The translations under genes were made by a program, and so were the position numbers. Shown in pieces: positions 1 to 9,515 of a stretch of DNA of 22,083 nucleotides; the stretch's first letter is position 1; every line of letters starts with the position of its first letter. The notes under the pieces are model-generated. The model was given only the letters and a program-made list of their open reading frames with translations, was not told where the DNA came from and made no database searches. This stretch comes from Zygnema cylindricum (lineage: Eukaryota; Streptophyta; Zygnematophyceae; Zygnematales; Zygnemataceae), in assembly GCA_037447655.1 (NCBI GenBank), contig JBBHKE010003398.1:20643-42725 (forward strand), in the 5' to 3' direction.

Positions 1-847
1 TAGGTCGCATGTCTCTCTGTCTCTGTCTCTGTATATATATGTTATATATCATATGCACATAGTATATATGTATACGTTATATTATATGTATAACCGCTTT
101 TTAAACCGCGAACGGTTTTTTTTTACCACTTGTCAGGCTATGAGGGATAGGTCCTGCAAAGAAAAACTTCTCATTCAAAAATGGCAAGAGTCGGTCCAGC
201 CAAAATCAATACAATTGTGGAATTTATCTAAAAGGATGGAAAAGAAACTCTCTAAATTCTGAGACTAGATTCTTGCAGATGACAATTGGGTACGCTGGAT
301 TGGGCGAGAAGTTTTTTAACTTCTGCAGGTAGAAGTCCCTCATGACCTACGATTTTTATGTAAACTCTTTTTAGAAAAAAACAACGGTCATTTCAAGGTT
401 TAGAAGTTTTCCTTTTCTCACTTTGTTTCCCTGAAAAAATGGATGTATCCTAAGCCCGCGCCTGTAGACGTTATGAAACAACGTCTTACATTTTACGTCT
501 TACATTTGACTGTCGTGCGAGTTCGTTGATGCGTTCCAATCCTCGATAATTTCAAATGCAATGTATATTTCTTCCACATTATTTCAATCCCTTCTGGTTT
601 CATGCATATTTGCGCTGAAAAAGGGAATCTATTAGACCTTTTTACTCTGGATTTTACCGAGTAAAGATGCGGTTTTGTGTTATTAACGCAAATCTTACGA
701 GTAAGGTGTGATTTCACTCCCATTTTTACTCTGTAAATTTTGAATTTTAAAGCTAATCAAAGTAAATTAAACTCCCCCGTTTTGGCAGTTTTAGATTTGG
801 GTTCTAATGGGCTCTCATAAAAGTGTGTTTTTTGTCTTTTTCTGCAG
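1..847. other. Non-coding stretch upstream of first recognised GT92 exon
   Basis: I see no convincing exon here. The stretch is AT-rich and ends in a splice acceptor (TCTGCAG at 841-847), so at least its right end is intron. It holds a CT/TA-rich simple repeat at 10-50, a short tandem duplication of ACGTCTTACATTT around 481-508, and a small fold-back of TTTACTC with GAGTAAA around 638-665. The missing N-terminal exons of the GT92 gene (usually a membrane anchor) could lie here unrecognised or to the left of the window. Confidence 0.5.
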
Positions 848-3800
848 TATGAGACGGCGGTCCTGACGTGTGACGTGACCGGCCCCACGGGAACCGAAGG
901 AGGACATGTAGTTGCCAGAGTGGACCAAGAGGATTTTGTCATGTACAGCGAAGACAGCTGGAAGGTGGGAGAGGGAGAGGGAAAGGGAGAGGGAGAGGGA
1001 AAGGGAGAGGGAGAGAGGGAGGGAGGAAAAGAACGGAGAGAGTTTTTTGCAGGGCTTTTTGTACAGTTGCTTTCACATTTGCTTGTTTCCGCGAGAGGGG
1101 GAGAAGGAACAAGGGAGAGTGAGAGGGATTGTGAATATATCCTCTTGTCTTTGTTTCCACAAATGAAGCTCAGATTAATGTCGATGATGAGTCTTGGTTT
1201 TGTTTTCGGTTCTATTTCCATTTGTTTTACAGAAATTCTTGCATCGTAGAGAATTATAATGCATTTCGTGAATGGATTAGCTCTTTGAGTTTTGTTGGAA
1301 AGGTCCCATTAAAGCAGTCTGGAACAACCAACTTTATGTTTATGAAGTTTATAAATGTTTTGTATTTATGAATCATGTTTTGTAAATGCTTATGTATATG
1401 AATATTTTCTTGGGTTCTGTTCTTGGATTTAGGATCATGACTTGGAAGCGAAAGAGCCTTTCCAGTATGAAGTCGCATATTGTAGTCCTCTCTTTCACGA
1501 TGCCATGATCGCTCGACAGGTACTTCAACTTATTTTAGAGGTTTTATTTTTTCAATCATCTGCGGTAGTTTTAGTTCTAACGTGCGAATGGTGTGGAAAT
1601 TTTATGTCATTGGCCCACACTATACGTTTTTTATCGGGAATAGCCGTATGACTAGCGTACAATACAGGGTAACCCGATCTACATACCGTTTTCACCTGTT
1701 TTCGCATTTTAAACTTTGGATATACCTGACTACGGTTTATTGTAAGTAAAACAAGTGGACCCATGTAATATAAATATAGTGTTGAACAAGGAATTACTAG
1801 TTGAATTGTTGGAAGTAGAAGAAAATATGATGTCCCCGGTTCGACTTTGCTATGGTGGTCATGTAATTTCAAATAAAATTATCAACCCTTGATAGAACCA
1901 TGTAATAATACAAATACTGTTGTTATGAAAGACTACAGTCGAATTATAAACGAGAAAAAGCGTGACTGTTTGTCTACTTTGTCCCTTTGTATCCTTCTTC
2001 TTTACATATCCTTCCTTCCCTCCCTTGCTCTCTTTTCTCTCTACTTTTCTTTTCTCTCTTGTCATCAAATTTTTTCTTTCCTACCTCTTCTTTCTGCTTA
2101 TATTTGGGAGATGGAGCATTTTTTTTTTTTAACTTGTTGAAAAACCTTTTCTGTCGTACTCTACCTTTTTCCTTTCTTTCCTCTCGCTTTCCCTATCCGC
2201 CCTTTTCTTCCTAACTCTCATTTTGTTCTCGTCTTGCTAAACTTGTTTCTTTCCTCATTTTTTTCTTCTCTTCTCTGTTTTTTTAAGGTGTGGGAGTGGC
2301 TCGAGTTTCATCGTGTGATCCACAATGTGACTCATTTTTTTTTGTATGATGCGGGAGGAATAGACGAAGAAATGAACAATATATTGGATCCATATGTTGA
2401 AAAAAAGTTTGCGACTATCACGGATATGAGAGAAGTATTGCTTTTTACGGTAGTTTCGTGGGGAAAGGTAAGAGAAATCTGGTCTATTGTTTTTTTTTTT
2501 TTACTGGTTTTTTTTGTCTATGTATGGGGAAGTTAGGAAGAGAATAAAATAAGTCGATTTTTCCCTAGTTGAACAATTTTTAGCATTTTTTGTTGCCAGT
2601 AGTACCAAAAAATGAAAAATACGTACAGAATAGTATAAGATACCAACAAATTTAATGTCGATGGGAAGCTTCGAGCGTAAGTCCTATATAGTAGAAACCT
2701 TAGTCACCTTTACCATGGTTCATATTATAAGTTTTTCTGTAGACCAAGGTTCAAATCTGATAAACGTAACCCAAAAAAAATAGAATGTCTGAACTAAAAA
2801 AAAATTATTATTGAACCTCTCCAGAGTTCATCAGGGTGGGGGTTAAGGTATTTTTTTTGCTTCATTACTTAGCTTTTTTTTTCTTCAAGTTCTTGGTTTT
2901 TTTTTCTTTGCTTCAATGCTTGGTTTTTTGTTTCACTTCAATGCTCAGTAGTTTTTCGCTCCAATACGTTGTTATTTAGTTTTTTTTCCTTTCAATGCTA
3001 GTTTCTTTTGCTTCACTAATTCGTTCCTTTTTTCTTCAATAATTTAGTGTTTTTTTGCTTCAACACTATTTTTGTCGCTTCAATTTGTGGACGCAGAAAC
3101 TGGCAATTGCCGATTGCATTTATCGAACTCGATATTTGGCCAAATGGGTTTTCATGGGAGATTTAGATGAGTAAGCTCTCTCTCATAAAAACCTCTCCTT
3201 CACCTCTTCTCCCTTCTCCTTCTCCTCTCTTTCCCCTCTCCTTCCCCTCTCCTCGTTCTCCTCTGTCCCCTTCCCTTCTCCCTCCTTGGTGCCCTTCAGG
3301 TCTTTTTCTCCTTTTCCGGCCCCTTTCTCACAATTGTTCTTTTTCTTCGCAGATATATCCATGTGAGACCTCCGGAAACTCTTATGAGTCTTTTGCCTCA
3401 ACACGAGCCGAAGGCGTGGGTTTCTCATGGAGCTTTTAATTGGGACCTTTCTCGTTGTCTGGGTCCCACAATTCAAAATAAAAACGGAAAGTTGGAGGAG
3501 CTTTTTATGGTGGAACGTATTCGATATCGAAGCAAAGTAGCTCATTGTCTCGTTCCCGATGGGATGAATATCACGGATGCTAACATGTGTTACTCAGCTT
3601 GGGGACACCGAAAATATTTCCTAAATCCTCGAAGGGTAAGTAAAAGAAAAAAAAAAGTCCTCTTGTCACATGGCTTTTACGCTGGTTTTTTGTTTCTGTG
3701 TGGTTTTTTTATGGTTGTCGGGAGTTCGAGCCTTTTTTAACTTGGTTCACGGCTTGTCATCATTAATTTGGTCTAAATAAAGCTCATTTGTCTTTTTTAA

Positions 3801-4494
3801 AACGAAAAAAAAAACTTGCTTACTATAGATTATGAATTAGAATAGAGACAAATAGTGGTAAGCTTTATAGTGCATTGTGTTTGTTTTGTCTTACCATCTT
3901 AACGGAAATCTAACAGTAGTTTAACGGAAACTTAATAAGGTACAACTTTGTGTAATGGAAACGGAAGCCTCAAAGAAAGTCAACAATGAAAGCCTCTAAT
4001 GTAACGGAAGGAAACCGATAGGATAATGAAGGCCTAAGAGAAACTTCACAAATTGTGATGGAAGTCAAACAGAAACTTTGCAATGGGCAACAAGGCATAA
4101 TGGAAGTCTAACCTAACGGAAAGCTAACCTAACGGAAAGTGAACATAACTGGAAGTGAACATAACGGAAAGTGAACATAATGGAAAGTGACCATAACGGA
4201 AAGTGAACACAACGGAAGGTGAACCGTAACGGAAAGTCAACCCTATTCTGTGTGATTTTCAGGTTCCCATAGCCAATGTCCACGATCCAGTAGAAAGTGA
4301 GGACGGCCATTTTTTTTACGGCGACGAGGTCATGTGGCACGATCATTATCGAGGGCTCAGTACTCAAACGGGCTCGGAAAAGTTTTGTACTAAACCGATA
4401 AATGCGACCGGGGGTGAAAATTACTACGAGACAAATGAAGTCGCGGAGTTGATTCCTCTCGTCAAAATGTGTAATCTGAAAAAAAAAAAGCCAG
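848..4494 (+). CDS. GT92 (DUF23-type) glycosyltransferase, partial, six exons
   Basis: Exons read at 848-964, 1433-1519, 2288-2467, 3097-3170, 3353-3635 and 4263-4494, all with GT donors and AG acceptors and matching phases, giving about 324 residues. Visible marks are YEVAYCSPLF in exon 2, WEWLEFHRV and THFFLYDAGG in exon 3, the ADCIYRTRYLAKW segment followed by DLDE (the DxD-type metal and nucleotide-sugar site, split by the exon 4/5 intron), and VHDPVESE and WHDHYRG in exon 6. This order matches glycosyltransferase family 92, which in plants includes the beta-1,4-galactan synthases acting in the Golgi on pectin side chains. The exact sugar and acceptor here are not known. The N-terminal anchor is not seen, so the gene is partial or its first exons are unrecognised. 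All six exons are open and free of stops, so the gene looks functional. It runs towards a GT61 gene on the other strand. Confidence 0.85.
965..1022 (+). repeat. Purine-rich GGGAGA/GGGAAA repeat directly after a splice donor
   Basis: The first bases of the intron after the 848-964 exon are an almost pure run of GGGAGA, GAGGGA and AAGGGA units. Long open frames on both strands across it are a product of this composition. Confidence 0.85.
1520..2287 (+). other. GT92 intron with pyrimidine-rich end
   Basis: Spacer between two well supported exons (donor CAG|GTACTT at 1519, acceptor TTTTTAAG at 2287). From about 1975 it is dominated by T and C, as expected ahead of an acceptor but unusually long (about 300 bases). 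No gene is seen in it. Confidence 0.7.
2848..3090 (+). repeat. Degenerate T-run/GCTTCAATGC tandem repeat in GT92 intron
   Basis: About nine units, each a T run followed by a form of GCTTCAAT(G)CTTGG, spaced roughly 20-30 bases. The array ends at the acceptor of the DLDE exon, so it also acts as the polypyrimidine tract of that intron. Confidence 0.65.
3183..3300 (+). repeat. CT-rich (TCTCC/CCCTTC) simple repeat in short GT92 intron
   Basis: The intron between the two halves of the DLDE codons (3171-3352) is filled with CTCCTTCCCCTCT-type sequence. It gives false open frames on both strands. Confidence 0.8.
4099..4244 (+). repeat. 16-bp minisatellite, about nine units (AACGGAAAGTGAACAT)
   Basis: Units start at 4099, 4115, 4131, 4147, 4163, 4179, 4195, 4211 and 4228; the first eight are spaced exactly 16 bases and the 4211 unit is 17. 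Changes are mostly single bases. Looser AACGGAA and AATGGAA copies with irregular spacing fill 3900-4098, so the array seems to have grown from an older, decayed one. It lies in the last well supported GT92 intron, 18 bases before the acceptor. Confidence 0.9.
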
Positions 4495-4854
4495 GTTTGT
4501 TTTCCTTTACAAACTTAGTTTTTTGCTTTTTGAACTACGTGGCTCATTTTGGACTACATATTTAGTTAGTGTTACGAATATATGGTTATATAGTTGTTAT
4601 TTTGACAGCCATGAAAGGTTTTCCATCTCCAAATTAGCACATCGAGCATCGCTATTAGAGTAATAACTAAATAATTATAATTAGCATTAAATAATTTCCG
4701 TTAACACTTAACTAGAATTTTCAATTGCGCTGGTTTGAGGATATACTTTAAGATTATCTCGTAGACGGTTTGTTGCTTTGTTCGAATTGTTAGTTTTAAA
4801 GCAATTTATAGTATACCGTCTTTACAAAAATATTATTGTTTTTTGGATTTGCAG

Positions 4855-4965
4855 AGCTGTGTTAAAAAGGTTTTCAATTTTCGTTCGAGAAAATGGATGC
4901 AAGAGCAGAAAGAAAAGGAGAAAAAGGAGAAAATGGAGGAAATGGAGAGAAAAGGAGGAAAATGA
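4855..4965 (+). CDS. Probable last exon of the GT92 gene (frame doubtful)
   Basis: A good acceptor (GATTTGCAG, ending at 4854) is followed by an open frame of 36 codons rich in K and E, beginning SCVKKVFNF and ending at a TGA at 4963-4965. Joining it to the donor at 4494 does not keep this frame: the previous exon leaves one base over, which instead gives a stop at 4863-4865. Use of an AG two bases downstream would give a third frame, open to 5011 and very basic. The mismatch could come from one extra A in the ten-A run at 4480-4489 of the previous exon. The exon is supported by the splice site and position only; a coiled-coil-like charged tail is a guess. Confidence 0.4.
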   Translation, partial: SCVKKVFNFRSRKWMQEQKEKEKKEKMEEMERKGGK

Positions 4966-5200
4966 TGGACTTTTTTTGCCTGGAGATTTTGCTCTTGAAC
5001 TATTAGGCTAGGGTTAGGGTTTTTTATGATTCTTTTAGTGTAGTATTTTAGAGGAGAAATTGAGTCATTGGAAAGTTTTTGAATGAAGAAATGGAAGAAA
5101 GAATAAAAAGAAAACGAGAAAGAAGAGAAGATCTTTTGACTTTTTTTGCTTAGCAATTTCGCTCTTGGACCATGTAGGGTAGAAAGTTTTTTGGAGGAGA
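4860..5200 (+). repeat. Diverged tandem duplication at the 3' end of the GT92 gene
   Basis: The stretch from about 4860 to 5030 is repeated, diverged, at about 5045 to 5200. The clearest match is GACTTTTTTTGC...GCTCTTG..C at 4968-5007 against 5138-5179, each preceded by a purine-rich block with AAATGGA and AGAAAGAA motifs. The first copy includes the probable last GT92 exon. Confidence 0.6.
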
Positions 5201-6540
5201 AATGTCCACTCTAGTTGTTGATTCGTATTTGTATTTCTCCGCGGTTTTTTTTTTTTTTTTGTACATTTGTACAATATCAAAATCACTTTCAAGTAATATA
5301 TAACTTTTTTTTTTCGCATTTCAGAAGGGCAACAAATTTATCTATTGGGTTGGTCAATTTTTTTCAATCTCTCTTTTTTTTTTGTTGCGATTGCATACAT
5401 TAGTTCTAGTATATTGGTCACATTACAAAACTATTAACGTTGACATCATATTTTTTATAAAAGGGAGAATTTATGAAAAACATGCAGTTACTTTGACATA
5501 TAATAACAGATATTTATTTCGAACATTGAACATGCACAAAATAGGAGGTAAATGGAAAAACAATATGGGCCTTCAGATGACATCCTCGTCTGATCCAGAA
5601 GAGTACTTACTCTAAACCGTAAAATTTCTTAAAACTAAAACATTAAAAACTAAAACTTTTGCTTGTCCATAAACCTAACATGTTATATATAGGGCTCCAA
5701 AAAGACAAAAAATACAAAGGAAAAATAAACAAAATTTCACTGGAATTATAACTTACAACAGAACTGAGTGAAACTTGACATTTGAAACGAAAGTGAAGAG
5801 AAGAAAAAAGCCAAAAGCTCAAAATCGAAACCAAGATTAACATCGAAAATTGATCATTTGACCAAATTGAAAATATAAATCATGTCAATTTCTTAACATC
5901 AATTTTAGAATTTCTTCTCCCCTTCCTCTCCTTGTCTCCTTCTCCTCGTTCAAACTCTCCCCCTTCTCTGCCTCTTCTGATTTCCTCCCTCTCTCTCTCT
6001 CTCTCTCTCTCCCTCTTGCTTTCCCTCTACTCTTTACGCCTTCTATTATACTTTCTATCGAGGAAACTTGAAAATCCCAAAAGATTAGCCTGAACCTAAA
6101 GTACAAATCTGTCTTTATTAAAAAAAAACACCCTTTTCCAATTAAATTACAAACAAATCGTGTTCAAAACTTATTTTTACAAAAATTGAGCAAAAAGGAA
6201 AAAAATCTATGTATCTTCCTTACTTTTATACAAAACTTTATTGAAAAAATTTAACTGACTAAATTTTCTGAATCTATTTAGTTTGACCTATTTTGAGATT
6301 TAGTTAAAACCATTTTTCACCTTCTTAACATTTTTGCAAAACTCGAAATCTAAAACTAAATTCTTAAAACCATCCATTTTCCAAGTTTGACCTATTTTGA
6401 CCTATTTTGACAACTTTTGACAAACAATTTCTCAGGTTTTCGACTAACCTTTTTTCAAATTTCACCTCATTTTTTCCAAATTTTGACGCAATCTCCTAAG
6501 TTAAAATTTACTTTTCCAAACATTTGACCATTTTTTCCAA
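5200..6540. other. Intergenic space between convergent genes
   Basis: Very AT-rich sequence with no recognisable exon. It holds T runs (5242-5260, 5306-5315), a CT microsatellite at 5985-6012, and several TTTGACCTATTTTGA-like copies between 6280 and 6420. It should contain the 3' ends and poly(A) sites of both glycosyltransferase genes; AATAAA-like strings are too common here to choose one. Confidence 0.6.
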
Positions 6541-6544
6541 GTTT

Positions 6545-7533
6545 TTAATCGATTTCTGCCGCTTTCGTAGGTGGCAAAATTTTCTCGACCAATCCGAGAA
6601 CCTCGTTTAAATCAATTTCTAGAGAACTCGTCGAATTTCCTTTTCCAACCATCATATAATAATCTAATTCGCAACGATTCGCCAAAAATTGTAAACAAGG
6701 ATTAATAAATTCGTTCGGTCTTAATTCTAATACCGCGGAATTTTTCGGCATAAAATACAAATTAGTTAATCCGGCTCCGTGAACCCCAATATATAAAATG
6801 GTTTTTTTGAAAAAATCGATCGTTTCCGACATAGTTATGTTTCCCCAAAAACTTTTTACTCTTCTTTTTCCGTATCTCATTTCCATTTCTTTTAGAAATT
6901 TGTCGTGATTCGCCAATTCTCGCTTTTTGTGCCGTTGAGCGATGACGATTTGCCAATCAGAATTTTTCGTTCTTTCCCGTAAAGGCGATTCCGGAGATCT
7001 TCATATAAGACAAACAAAAACCAATAAAAAAAATCAAAAAACAATCAAAAAAAATGAGAAACAATCGAAAAACAATAAAAAAAAAATCGAAAAACAATCG
7101 AAAAATAATGAAAAACAATTGAAAAACAATTGAAAAACAATCGAAAAACAAAAAAAAATAATAGTTCACCTTTTGAGAAGAGTCGGTACTTTTAATTTTT
7201 TTCGAACGTTTTGGATTACGCTGCCCGCTGGTCTTCCACAAACCTGCCCGCAAAAGACAAAAAAAGGGAGGGGGAAAGTAGAATAAGAGGAGAGGAAGGA
7301 GAAGAAAAAAAAAAGAGAGAAAAAACCATTTCCCTTCAAAGGTACAAATTGAGGACTAAAAAACAGGTAAAAAAAATTCTTACCTGCCCGGCCGGAACTA
7401 TCATTTTTCTGGCGAAAAAAAGGTCATCTCCCAAAAGTTGCAGATTGAGGGATGCCACGTCAGCACCGACCACTGTCACCACTTTTTTCAACGGACCGAC
7501 ATCTTGGACTTTTCTGAAGGCCACGGGCACGTC
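6545..7533 (-). CDS. GT61 (DUF563/EOGT-like) glycosyltransferase, C-terminal part, three exons
   Basis: On the minus strand exons read 7533-7384 (50 codons, phase 0), 7243-7170 (74 bases) and 6998-6545 (stop TAA), with GT-AG borders and matching phases, for about 225 residues. Exon 1 has LFFARKMIVPAGQ, joined to VCGRPAGSVI in exon 2; exon 3 has QIVIAQRHKKREL, then IGVHGAGLTN with FMP and VLELRP. This is the hallmark order of glycosyltransferase family 61, whose members in plants add xylose or arabinose to xylan and N-glycans in the Golgi, and in animals include EOGT. The donor and acceptor sugars cannot be told from this part. The N-terminal half (membrane anchor and start of the domain) is not seen in the next 900 bases, so the gene is either 5'-truncated or has a very long intron full of mobile elements. 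The exons seen have no stops or shifts. Confidence 0.85.
7010..7160 (-). repeat. A-rich CAATCGAAAAA repeat in GT61 intron
   Basis: About a dozen units of roughly 11 bases (GAAAAACAATC with variants) fill the intron between GT61 exons 2 and 3. On the coding strand this is T-rich and leads into the acceptor. Confidence 0.8.
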
Positions 7534-8030
7534 CTGCCAAAAAAAAAAAAAAGGTTGTTCGTAAGGGTTTTGGACTTTTCTGGTCGTCCGGCACAAAATA
7601 AAATAAAAAGTCATAAAATGTTTTGTCGAGGAGACTGCTGGGCGAATCTTTATAGCGACTATAAATTCACAAGAATTTTGTCGTTTATTTAAATGGTACG
7701 CGAATCTACAACCAAAATAGTACATACCAAAGTTGTATATGATAAAAAAAAAATTGTCGTGTAGACAAGAGAAAGAACTATTTACGAAGAGTACGATTAT
7801 AAATTTATTCGAGCGTTTGTCGTTTTTGAACATGTCCACTAAAAATTTTACACGTCATAATAATGCATATATAATTAATTAATCGTACACCGTAGTGAAA
7901 TTTACATATCCGTACATGTCAGACTTATTTACATGTCAGACCAATCCCGTTTTTTTAGCGCACGTTCCTATGCGAACGCGTCCGACTTAATTCATTTTTT
8001 GTAAAATTTTCACTTGAAAGGGTACATTTA

Positions 8031-8055
8031 TGTACGGTCTAACATCGACCGTACA
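8031..8055. repeat. Perfect inverted repeat, 9-bp arms
   Basis: TGTACGGTC and GACCGTACA are exact reverse complements separated by seven bases. Could be a cruciform or a protein site; no function is known. Confidence 0.7.
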
Positions 8056-8432
8056 CCACACTATTTAGATCTTATTGAACTTTAGTTCTTTACGCTATTT
8101 TGGACGGTACCTCAATTAACGCCAAGGAAAAATTAAAATCATGTATCCTATTTGAGGAAAAAAATAAAAATTTTAAGAACCCAAATTAGTGACTTTTACA
8201 CTAATAACGATGCGCGGTGTAGCTGTCCTCTCTGAGGACGGCGGAGGACGGTGGTCATCTAGCGGCTGGATTGCGCGATTGCTCCGCGGATGCTGAAACA
8301 AAACGATCGAACAGTCAGGGATCACTAATGGACACTTGGAGAATCTTGGTAGATTCTCTATATGAATGTTTAAAAGATCTTATTTCCAAGAACACGATGG
8401 TAATACCATCAAAGTACAAAACATGATTGTCA

Positions 8433-8440
8433 CTAAAAAG
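8433..8440. repeat. Target site duplication CTAAAAAG (left copy)
   Basis: The same eight bases occur at 9343-9350, directly flanking the inverted termini. Eight bases is the size made by hAT transposases. Confidence 0.9.
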
Positions 8441-9342
8441 TAGTGTTGTGTATTGGTAAAAAACTTATCGCGATAACACAGATACCGATAGTTATCGGTT
8501 ATCGAACGGTCAGAGGTACCGATATATCGGTCCGAGACGAAAAAATTCCATATCGGCGATAACTATAAAAATATATAGTACGCATATATAGTACCTTATT
8601 AAATATTGTATTATACTATTTACATTATATTGCGTGTCATGCAACGTGTATGACTCTATTCCGTAACTTAAAACTGCAAATTATTACGGACAAACAGCAC
8701 AGAAAACATTGGCCGGTTAACTAAACAAACATTTTTTACGGGGACGTACGAATTTACGGGAAAACTAGTGAACATCGAACGAATAAAGGACGGCGGACAC
8801 AAAGTACAACGGACGCAAAATAATATATTGCGCGCCGCCGAAATCGAACGGGCGACATGGAATGAAAAAGTACGAGCGGACGGCCAGCGTGAGCTGGCAT
8901 CTCGGAATGGCTCTTTTGGCAGCTTATGCCAAAAAATATGACAGATTGACACGTGGCAGGTGTCCAGTGGATCCCAAAGAATAAAGGGACAAAGCCATGG
9001 CGTCGGATGTGAAAGGTATATCGTTTTATACTAGATTCGTACCAAAACAATACAGATGTCATGGCGGTTACTGTACTTTTTGCGCATCCGGGGAATAAGA
9101 CGTACAGCTAAGTGTACATATCGTACATTTATCAGTTTGTCCCGTACATTTATTCGTACGGTCAGTACATTTATCGCCGATAGTTATCGTTATCGGTGTT
9201 ATTGCTGATAAGTACCCGATAATATCGGCAACTTATCGGCGATAAGACCGATAGCGATATATCGAACCAATATATCGATTATCGGGAACCCCAAAAAGGT
9301 CCATATCGGTTATCGGTAAATGCTTACCGATACACAACACTA
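8441..9342. mobile_element. Non-autonomous hAT element, 902 bp
   Basis: The termini are inverted repeats of 19 bases, TAGTGTTGTGTATTGGTAA at the left and its complement with one change at the right, flanked by perfect 8-bp duplications CTAAAAAG. Both subterminal zones (8465-8570 and 9175-9320) are packed with TATCGGT, GATAACA and CGATA strings in both directions, which fits the subterminal transposase-binding repeats of hAT elements. The middle has no transposase-like frame; open frames there are short and show no domain. It therefore depends on a transposase made elsewhere. The exact duplications suggest a fairly recent insertion. It lies between the GT61 exon and the non-LTR remnant. Confidence 0.92.
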
Positions 9343-9515
9343 CTAAAAAGTATTGATGACCAACAAAGGTTAAAGACCAAAATCCTAAAAGAATAAAAAC
9401 ATAATAAAAATGCGTGAAAAAGCCTAAAAGGAAAGAAAGAAAGCAAGTACAACAAAACCAAACTATTGAAACACTACAAACAAACCTAGACGCTAAAGCC
9501 TCAAACTACGCTCAA
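9343..9515 (-). other. Possible 3' flank or 3' UTR of the non-LTR element
   Basis: The end of the coding remnant on the minus strand is at about 9516. The sequence beyond it is T-rich on that strand and runs into the hAT target site. I cannot place the true 3' end of the element. Confidence 0.35.

Larger units (their letters stand above)
7534..8440. other. Non-coding region upstream of GT61 exon
   Basis: AT-rich, with no exon I can support on either strand. It holds a direct repeat ACATGTCAGAC (7914-7924 and 7931-7941), a perfect 9-bp hairpin at 8031-8055 and a GC-rich island at 8210-8300 with a GTCCTC-TCT-GAGGAC fold-back (8225-8239). The right end is the hAT target site. It may be intron or promoter of the GT61 gene. 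Confidence 0.5.

Noticed and set aside
285-335. Possible small exon between TTCTTGCAG and TCTGCAG|GTAGAAG
   Set aside because: Splice-like ends only; the peptide matches nothing and cannot be joined to the next exon with confidence.
875-1249. Open frames of about 80-150 codons on both strands over 757-1249
   Set aside because: They come from the GGGAGA repeat inside a well supported intron and show only low-complexity sequence.
5006-5022. Telomere-like TAGGGTTAGGGTTT
   Set aside because: Only two units; too short to be a telomere relic.
7010-7160. CRISPR-like evenly spaced repeats
   Set aside because: The A-rich array has no unique spacers and sits in a eukaryotic intron; it is a simple repeat. 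The 16-bp minisatellite was rejected as CRISPR for the same reason.
7556-7839. Minus-strand open frame continuing upstream of the GT61 exon
   Set aside because: A clear acceptor at 7534-7535 with a long pyrimidine tract separates it, and the peptide has no GT61 features.
8668-9062. Two overlapping minus-strand frames inside the hAT element
   Set aside because: No BED finger, DUF659 or catalytic motif; composition explains them.
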